A DNA stretch of 64,000 nucleotides from NCBI RefSeq assembly GCF_036240795.1, contig NZ_CP108454.1, positions 6,136,001 to 6,200,000 of the forward strand, read 5' to 3'. Position 1 is the first letter of the stretch, and each line of letters starts with the position of its first letter. A model generated the notes under the pieces. The model was not told the origin of the DNA, made no database searches, and worked only from the letters and a program-made list of their open reading frames with translations. The position numbers and the translations under genes were made by a program. Of the stretch, positions 58,225 through 64,000 are shown one piece after another. Source of the DNA: Streptomyces sp. NBC_01268. GTDB taxonomy: Bacteria > Actinomycetota > Actinomycetes > Streptomycetales > Streptomycetaceae.

Positions 58225-60384
58225 ATGAGCGCAGAGGCCACCAACCCCGTGAGCGAGGCCGGGGCCACCGGCCCCGACGCTCCCGGCCGCAGACGCGGCC
58301 GCCCCAGGATCGACCTGCGCAGGCTCGGCCGCGCCGCCCTGCTCGGCGCCACCGCGGGCCCCGCGATCCGCGACCGGCTGCCCGACGCCATCGGGCACGT
58401 CGCCGAGGCGCACCGAGCCCACCATCCCGAGGCCGACCTGGCGGTGCTGCGCCGGGCGTACGTCCTCGCCGAGTCCTCGCACCGCGGCCAGTTCCGCAAG
58501 AGCGGCGAGCCGTACATCACCCACCCGCTCGCGGTCACCCTGATCCTCGCGGAACTCGGCGCGGAGACGACGACGTTGACCGCCGCGCTGCTCCACGACA
58601 CCGTCGAGGACACCGAGGTGACGCTCGACCAGGTGCACACCGAGTTCGGCGACGAGGTCGCGTACCTCGTGGACGGGGTCACCAAGCTGGAGAAGGTCGA
58701 CTACGGCGCGGCGGCCGAGCCCGAGACCTTCCGCAAGATGCTCGTCGCCACCGGCAACGACGTCCGGGTCATGTCGATCAAGCTTGCCGACCGCCTCCAC
58801 AACATGCGCACGCTGGGCGTGATGCGCCCCGAGAAACAGGTCCGCATCGCCAAGGTCACCCGGGATGTCCTCATCCCGCTCGCCGAGCGCCTCGGCGTCC
58901 AGGCGCTCAAGACCGAGCTGGAGGACCTGGTCTTCGCCATCCTCCACCCCGAGGAGTACGAGGCCACCCGCGCGCTCATCGCCGCGAACGCCGGCGCGGA
59001 CGACGCCCTCGCCGTCATCGCGGACCAGGTCTCCGGCCTGCTGCGCGAGGCCGGAGTCGGCGCCGAAGTCCTGGTCCGGCCGCGCCACTTCGTCTCCGTC
59101 CACCGGGTCCGCCTCAAGCGCGGCGACCTGCGCGGCAGCGACTTCGGCCGGCTGCTCGTCCTGGTCGGCGAGGACGCCGACTGCTACGCGGTCCTCGGCG
59201 AGCTGCACACCTGCTTCACGCCGGTCGTCTCGGAGTTCAAGGACTTCATCGCCGCCCCCAAGTTCAACCTCTACCAGTCGCTCCACACCGCCGTCGCCGC
59301 CCCCGACGGGGCCGTCGCCGAGGTCCTCATCCGCACCCACCGGATGCACACGGTCGCCGAGGCCGGCGTCGTCGCCCTCGGCAACCCGTACAGCGGCCAG
59401 GAGGCCACCGACCAGGCACCCGGCGGCCCCGCCGGCGAGGACGGCGAGCGCGTCGACCCCACGCGGCCCGGCTGGCTCTCCCGGCTCCTGGACTGGCAGC
59501 AGTCCGCCCCCGACCCCGACACCTTCTGGACCTCGCTGCGCGCCGACCTCGCCCAGGACCAGGAGATCACCGTCTTCCGCACCGACGGCGGCACCCCCGG
59601 CAGCATCAGCCTGCCCGTCGGCGCCACCTGCGTCGACGCCGCGTACGCCCAGCACGGCGAGGCCGCCCACGGCTGTCTCGGGGCGCGGGTCAACGGCCGG
59701 CTCGCGCCCCTGAGCACCGTCCTCCAGGACGGCGACACCGTCCAGCCGCTGCTCGCCCAGGACAGCACCTCCGGGCCCTCGCCGCAGTGGCTGGACCACG
59801 CCCGCACGCCCGCCGCCCGGATCGCCATCACCGGCTGGCTCCAGGCCCACCCGGAGGCCGCCAAGATCCCCGCCGCGACCCCCCGCCCGGCCGCGGGCGT
59901 CACCGCCGACCGGCGCTCCGACACGCGCCTGCGGGCCGAACTGCCCGGCACCGGCACCCCCGCCGTCCGCCCCGCGGGCTGCTGCACCCCCGTACCGCCC
60001 GACGAGATCACCGGCTTCGTCGTGCGCGGCGGCTCCGTCACCGTGCACCGCACGGCCTGCGCCTCCGCCGACACCATGCGGCGGCTCGGGCGCTCGCCCG
60101 TCACCGTGCACTGGGGCGACACCGCCGCCTGCCGGGTCACCCTGGTCGCCGAGTCCTTCGGCCGCCCCCGGCTGCTCGCCGACCTCACCGAGGCCATCGC
60201 CACCGAGGGCGCCGCCGTCGTCGCCGCCACCGTCGAACCCCCCAGCGAACAGCGGGTCCGCCACACGTACACCCTCCAACTCCCCGACGCCGCCGGGCTC
60301 CCCGCCCTCATGCGGGCCATGCGGGACGTGCCCGGCGTCTACGACGTGAGCCGCGCCCGGCACCCCGCGTCCCCCCGGCCCTGA
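58225..60384 (+). CDS. RelA/SpoT homologue (RshA type) with degenerate synthetase domain
   Basis: A 719-residue RelA/SpoT-like protein. HD hydrolase domain intact: His86 (HRGQFRKSG), His100 (THPLAV), His124-Asp125 (LLHDTVEDT), HNMRTL. Synthetase region: VSVHRVRLKRGDLRGS, then EFKDFIAAPKFNLYQSLHT and AEVLIRTHRMHTVAE; the usual D-L-x-A-x-R core is replaced by DFGRLLVLV, and EIQIRT by EVLIRT. TGS domain and C-terminal ACT follow (CCTPVPPDEI, FGRPRLLADLTEAIA). The likely activity is (p)ppGpp hydrolase. A second Streptomyces RSH (rshA) is known from this locus as I recall. ATG 58225 with GGAGGTG. Confidence 0.88.
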   Translation: MSAEATNPVSEAGATGPDAPGRRRGRPRIDLRRLGRAALLGATAGPAIRDRLPDAIGHVAEAHRAHHPEADLAVLRRAYVLAESSHRGQFRKSGEPYITHPLAVTLILAELGAETTTLTAALLHDTVEDTEVTLDQVHTEFGDEVAYLVDGVTKLEKVDYGAAAEPETFRKMLVATGNDVRVMSIKLADRLHNMRTLGVMRPEKQVRIAKVTRDVLIPLAERLGVQALKTELEDLVFAILHPEEYEATRALIAANAGADDALAVIADQVSGLLREAGVGAEVLVRPRHFVSVHRVRLKRGDLRGSDFGRLLVLVGEDADCYAVLGELHTCFTPVVSEFKDFIAAPKFNLYQSLHTAVAAPDGAVAEVLIRTHRMHTVAEAGVVALGNPYSGQEATDQAPGGPAGEDGERVDPTRPGWLSRLLDWQQSAPDPDTFWTSLRADLAQDQEITVFRTDGGTPGSISLPVGATCVDAAYAQHGEAAHGCLGARVNGRLAPLSTVLQDGDTVQPLLAQDSTSGPSPQWLDHARTPAARIAITGWLQAHPEAAKIPAATPRPAAGVTADRRSDTRLRAELPGTGTPAVRPAGCCTPVPPDEITGFVVRGGSVTVHRTACASADTMRRLGRSPVTVHWGDTAACRVTLVAESFGRPRLLADLTEAIATEGAAVVAATVEPPSEQRVRHTYTLQLPDAAGLPALMRAMRDVPGVYDVSRARHPASPRP

Positions 60385-60449
60385 CCCCTTCGGGTGGCCG
60401 GCGCGCGCGCCGCCCGGGGGAGCGCGCCCGTCCCTGGTAGCGGTAGCCC

Positions 60450-61940
60450 ATGCCGCTCCCCACCCGTACGCCCCGCAATCCGTCGCCACGCGTGCGTGCC
60501 CGCGCGCGCGTGCTGCGCTCCGCCGTCCTCGTCGCCCTCTCCGCCGGGCTCGTCGCCGCGGCCCTGCCCCCGGCCGCACCCCTGGGCATCGGGGACCCGC
60601 TCTTCCCCCAGCTGGGCAACCCCGGCTACGACGTCCTCTCCTACGACATCGACCTCACCTACCCCGGCCGCAACACCGAACCGCTGGCGGGCGTCACCCG
60701 GATCCAGGCGCTCGCCACCGCCGACCTGGAACGCATCAACCTCGACTTCACCCACGGCACCGTCTCCGCCGTCACCGTCGAGGGCGAACCCGCCGCCTAC
60801 GAGAGCAGCGGCGAGGACCTGGTCATCACCCCCGCACGCCCGGTCGACCGGGGCGACGCCGTCGAGATCGCGGTCACCCACACCAGCGACCCCACCGGGC
60901 CTGCCGACAGCGGCGGCTGGGTGCGCACCGGGGACGGCCTCGCCATGGCCAACCAGGCCGACGCCGCCCACCGCGTCTTCCCCTCCAACGACCACCCCTC
61001 CGACAAGGCGTTCTTCACCTTCCGGATCACCGCCCCCAACGCCCTCACCGCCGTCGCCAACGGCCTCCGCGAGAGCCGTGTCCGCAACGGGGCGACCACC
61101 ACCTGGACGTACCGCACGGCCCACCCCATGGCCACCGAGCTCGCCCAGGTCTCCATCGGCGACTCGACCGTCGTCCACCGGCAGGGCCCGCACGACCTCA
61201 AGCTGAGGGACGTCGTCCGCACCGCCGACCGCGAGCTCCTGGAGCCCTGGCTGCGCCGCACCCCCGGCCACCTGGAGTGGCTGGAGAGCCGGATCGGCCG
61301 GTACCCCTTCGAGACGTACGGGGTGCTCATCGCCGACGCCGACACCGGCTTCGAGCTGGAGACCCAGACGCTCTCCCTCTTCGAGCGCGGCCTGTTCACC
61401 GAGCCCGGCTACCCCGAGTGGTACGTGGACTCGATCATGGTCCACGAGCTCTCCCACCAGTGGTTCGGCGACAGCGTCTCGCCCCGCGTCTGGTCCGACC
61501 TGTGGCTCAACGAGGGCCACGCCACCTGGTACGAGGCGCTGTACGCGCAGGAGAAGGGCGGGCCCACCCTGGAGCGGCGCATGAAGGCCGCGTACGGCGC
61601 CTCCGACCAGTGGCGCGCGGACGGCGGCCCGCCGGCCGCGCCCAAGCCGCCGGAGCCGGGGGAGAAGATCAGCCTCTTCCGCCCCGTCGTCTACGACGGG
61701 AGCGCCCTGGCGCTGTACGCGCTGCGGCACGAGATCGGCACCGAGGCGTTCGAGCGCCTGGAGCGCGCCTGGGTGAGCGAGAACCGGGACGGGACGCCCG
61801 GGACCAAGGACTTCGTCGTACTCGCCGAGCGGATCTCCGGCCGCGACCTGGCGCGGTTCTTCGCGGACTGGCTGTACGCGGCGAAGACCCCGCCCATGCC
61901 GGGACACCCCGACTGGCGCAGCCGGGCGCCGAGGCGGTGA
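60450..61940 (+). CDS. M1-family metallopeptidase, secreted
   Basis: A 496-residue M1 (gluzincin) aminopeptidase-like protein with N-terminal signal (~20-45). Zinc site HELSH (His332, His336) and Glu355 (NEGHATW), 18 residues after the second His as in the family. The usual exopeptidase GxMEN is replaced here by GFELETQT, so the N-terminus-recognising motif is degenerate. Shorter than PepN (~850), lacking ERAP-like C-terminal domain; secreted M1 of this size are common in Streptomyces. Confidence 0.88.
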   Translation: MPLPTRTPRNPSPRVRARARVLRSAVLVALSAGLVAAALPPAAPLGIGDPLFPQLGNPGYDVLSYDIDLTYPGRNTEPLAGVTRIQALATADLERINLDFTHGTVSAVTVEGEPAAYESSGEDLVITPARPVDRGDAVEIAVTHTSDPTGPADSGGWVRTGDGLAMANQADAAHRVFPSNDHPSDKAFFTFRITAPNALTAVANGLRESRVRNGATTTWTYRTAHPMATELAQVSIGDSTVVHRQGPHDLKLRDVVRTADRELLEPWLRRTPGHLEWLESRIGRYPFETYGVLIADADTGFELETQTLSLFERGLFTEPGYPEWYVDSIMVHELSHQWFGDSVSPRVWSDLWLNEGHATWYEALYAQEKGGPTLERRMKAAYGASDQWRADGGPPAAPKPPEPGEKISLFRPVVYDGSALALYALRHEIGTEAFERLERAWVSENRDGTPGTKDFVVLAERISGRDLARFFADWLYAAKTPPMPGHPDWRSRAPRR

Positions 61941-62072
61941 AACCGGGATGACGGGCCCGGTCCGGCCGTGTCACCATCTTCAGGTCGGCGGCGCGGCCGG
62001 ACCCCGGGAATTCTTCCGGGACGTCACGCGTTGTGACTGACGTAACGGACTCTTCTTCGACGTAAGGATCAA

Positions 62073-63566
62073 ATGACCTCCTCTTCATCCCCTTCCCAGG
62101 ACAAGCAGAGCTTCGCGGAGACGAACCGCACCGAGAGCCTTCGGGCCGATGCCCTGATGGAAGAGGACGTCGCCTGGAGCCACGAGATCGACGGGGAGCG
62201 GGACGGCGACCAGTTCGACCGCTCCGAGCGCGCGGCCCTGCGCCGTGTCGCCGGTCTCTCCACCGAGCTCGAGGACGTCACCGAGGTCGAGTACCGCCAG
62301 CTGCGCCTGGAGCGCGTCGTGCTGGTCGGTGTGTGGACCTCGGGGACGGTGCAGGACGCGGAGAACTCCCTCGCGGAGCTCGCGGCCCTCGCCGAGACGG
62401 CGGGCGCCCTCGTGCTCGACGGCGTCATCCAGCGTCGCGACAAGCCGGACCCGGCCACCTTCATCGGCTCGGGCAAGGCCCGGGAGCTGCGGGACATCGT
62501 CCTCGAGACCGGCGCCGACACCGTCGTCTGCGACGGCGAACTCAGCCCCGGCCAGCTCATCGCCCTCGAGGACGTCGTCAAGGTGAAGGTGGTCGACCGG
62601 ACCGCCCTCATCCTCGACATCTTCGCCCAGCACGCCAAGTCCCGAGAGGGCAAGGCGCAGGTCGCGCTCGCGCAGATGCAGTACATGCTGCCGCGCCTGC
62701 GCGGCTGGGGTCAGTCGCTCTCCCGTCAGATGGGTGGCGGCGGCGGTGGCGGCATGGCCACCCGTGGTCCCGGTGAGACCAAGATCGAGACCGACCGGCG
62801 TCGGATCCGCGAGAAGATGGCGAAGATGCGCCGGGAGATCGCGGAGATGAAGACCGGCCGCGACATCAAGCGGCAGGAGCGCCGCCGGAACAAGATCCCG
62901 TCGGTCGCCATCGCCGGGTACACCAACGCCGGCAAGTCCTCGCTGCTCAACCGCCTCACGGGCGCGGGCGTGCTGGTGGAGAACGCGCTGTTCGCCACCC
63001 TCGACCCGACCGTGCGCCGGGCCGAGACGCCCACCGGCCGGGTCTACACCCTGGCCGACACGGTCGGCTTCGTCCGGCACCTGCCCCACCACCTGGTCGA
63101 GGCCTTCCGCTCCACCATGGAGGAGGTCGGCGACTCCGACCTCATCCTGCACGTGGTGGACGGTTCGCACCCGGCCCCGGAGGAGCAGCTGGCGGCCGTG
63201 CGCGAGGTGTTCCGCGACGTCGGCGCGGTGAACGTGCCGGAGATCGTCGTCATCAACAAGGCGGACGCGGCGGACCCGCTGGTGCTCCAGCGTCTGCTCC
63301 GCGTGGAGAAGCACTCCATCGCGGTCTCCGCCCGCTCGGGCGAGGGCATGGAGCAGCTGCTCGCGCTCCTCGAGTCCGAGCTTCCGCGCCCGCAGATCCA
63401 GACCGAGGTCCTGGTGCCGTACACCGAGGGCGGTCTCGTCTCCCGGGTGCACGCCGAGGGCGAGGTCCTCTCCGAGGAGCACACCCCGGAAGGCACCCTG
63501 CTCAAGGCGCGGGTGCACGAGGAACTGGCGGCGCTCCTCGCGCCGTACGTCCCGGCCGCGCACTGA
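62073..63566 (+). CDS. hflX: GTPase HflX
   Basis: A 497-residue ribosome-associated GTPase that splits stalled 70S ribosomes in stress. N-terminal HflX domain (~75-250; PDPATFIGSGKARELRD), Gly-rich linker (GGGGGGMATRGPGETK), G domain with G1 GYTNAGKSSLLNRL, G3 DTVGFVRHL, G4 NKAD, G5 VSARSG. Long N-terminal acidic extension. AAGGATC six bases before ATG 62073. Followed by a perfect terminator. Confidence 0.96.
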   Translation: MTSSSSPSQDKQSFAETNRTESLRADALMEEDVAWSHEIDGERDGDQFDRSERAALRRVAGLSTELEDVTEVEYRQLRLERVVLVGVWTSGTVQDAENSLAELAALAETAGALVLDGVIQRRDKPDPATFIGSGKARELRDIVLETGADTVVCDGELSPGQLIALEDVVKVKVVDRTALILDIFAQHAKSREGKAQVALAQMQYMLPRLRGWGQSLSRQMGGGGGGGMATRGPGETKIETDRRRIREKMAKMRREIAEMKTGRDIKRQERRRNKIPSVAIAGYTNAGKSSLLNRLTGAGVLVENALFATLDPTVRRAETPTGRVYTLADTVGFVRHLPHHLVEAFRSTMEEVGDSDLILHVVDGSHPAPEEQLAAVREVFRDVGAVNVPEIVVINKADAADPLVLQRLLRVEKHSIAVSARSGEGMEQLLALLESELPRPQIQTEVLVPYTEGGLVSRVHAEGEVLSEEHTPEGTLLKARVHEELAALLAPYVPAAH

Positions 63567-63589
63567 CGCCGACGCGACAGCGGCGACGG

Positions 63590-63649
63590 ACACAGACGAA
63601 GGCGCCGGCCGCCTCCCTCACGGGAGGCGGCCGGCGCCTTCGTCTGTGT
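63590..63649 (+). terminator. Perfect 28-bp stem terminator after hflX
   Basis: Uninterrupted 28-bp stem (63590-63617 with 63622-63649) with a TCAC loop. One of the strongest hairpins in the window; serves convergent transcripts from both sides. Confidence 0.85.
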
Positions 63650-63650
63650 C

Positions 63651-63730
63651 GGCCCGGGTCGGCCCGGGTCGGCCTAGGTCGGACCAGGTCGGACCAGGTC
63701 GGCCCGGGTCGGCCTGTGCCGGCCCGGGCC
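63651..63730. repeat. 10-bp tandem repeat, eight copies
   Basis: Eight decamers with consensus GGCCCGGGTC (variants CCTAGG, ACCAGG, CCTGTG) directly after the hflX terminator. A shorter array of CTCGGCCTG (three copies) follows around 63751-63779. Confidence 0.75.
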
Positions 63731-63798
63731 CTGTGGAGGCCTTCCTCCGTCGGCCTGCTCGGCCTGCTCGGCCTGTTCGGGTGTTCAGCGCCCTCGGG

Positions 63799-64000
63799 TC
63801 AGCGGGCGAACTTCTTGCTGACCATCTCGTGGGCCGCCTTGGCGCCGCGGCCCAGCTGCGGTCCGGCCAGCCAGCCGTTGCGGCCGGCGGGGCCGATCGA
63901 GGTGTTCGACACCAGCGCCGTCGTGCCGTTGGGCAGGACGCGGAACCAGCCGCCGCCGGAGGAGCCACCGGTCATGGTGCAGCCGATCCGGTACATCGTC
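63799..64000 (-). CDS. Secreted trypsin-like protein, C-terminal part; 5' end outside window
   Basis: The last ~66 residues of a minus-strand gene. GCTMTGGSSGGGWF contains the GxSGG-like active-site Ser motif of S1 proteases (here S-S-G-G), followed by LPNGTTALVSNTSIGPAG and a basic C-terminus ending VSKKFAR. The family is close to Streptomyces secreted serine-protease-like proteins. The catalytic His and Asp lie outside the window. Confidence 0.7.
   Translation of the reverse strand, partial: TMYRIGCTMTGGSSGGGWFRVLPNGTTALVSNTSIGPAGRNGWLAGPQLGRGAKAAHEMVSKKFAR

Noticed and set aside
63651..63730. CRISPR-like array
   Set aside because: Decamers are contiguous without spacers and no cas gene is near.

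Overview
The window comes from a high-GC actinomycete, almost certainly Streptomyces. Coding sequence has very strong G/C at third positions, GTG starts are common, and gene order matches the conserved streptomycete core: osaA-osaB-ftsK, rimO-pgsA-cinA-clgR, lhr, DUF3046-recA-recX, gluABCD/gluRK, miaB-miaA-dapF-relA/spoT homologue-hflX. I saw no rRNA, tRNA, insertion sequence, prophage or CRISPR array, and no TTA codon caught my eye.

Layout. 1-14.9 kb: the end of a giant HAMP-repeat hybrid kinase (OsaA type), its response regulator, FtsK, a RodZ-like membrane HTH protein, RimO, then overlapping pgsA-cinA and the Clp-gene regulator clgR; next a short-chain dehydrogenase and an endonuclease VIII-type glycosylase. 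15-27 kb: an Lhr-type helicase; an AraC regulator with the two-subunit AzlCD exporter; an MFS transporter plus SdsA-like metallo-hydrolase pair, divergent from a PucR regulator with a clear inverted repeat between them; an unassigned alpha-toroid protein. 27-37 kb: DUF3046, an AI-2E family protein and recA-recX; a rhodanese/cysteine dioxygenase pair preceded by a tiny cysteine-containing leader peptide; an FAD monooxygenase; the glutamate ABC transporter gluABCD. 37.6-40.8 kb: the divergent GluR-GluK two-component system and a lone TAXI-type binding protein.

40.9-48.1 kb looks like an accessory island in otherwise core sequence. A three-gene operon of exported seven-bladed RCC1-type propellers diverges, across a 0.6 kb gene-free region, from three genes for exported proteins: a small six-cysteine helical protein and two proteins that share an unassigned beta-rich domain with an aerolysin/MTX2-like sequence texture. 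This is the best candidate for an undescribed system. Next to it (48.1-52.1 kb) is a four-carbon acid-sugar catabolic operon (DUF1537 kinase, PdxA2-type dehydrogenase, an unassigned TIM-barrel enzyme) with a divergent LysR regulator.

52-64 kb returns to core: miaB, an extradiol-dioxygenase-like protein, an orphan MT0933-type antitoxin homologue, a small acidic protein, miaA, a membrane protein, dapF, a RelA/SpoT homologue with a degenerate synthetase domain, an M1 aminopeptidase and hflX with a perfect 28-bp terminator stem. The end of a secreted trypsin-like protein closes the window. Many single genes appear leaderless, with a TAnnnT-like -10 six or seven bases before the start codon; I used this to choose several starts. 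Symbols resting on remembered synteny (osaA/osaB, gluR/gluK, clgR) are marked as such.
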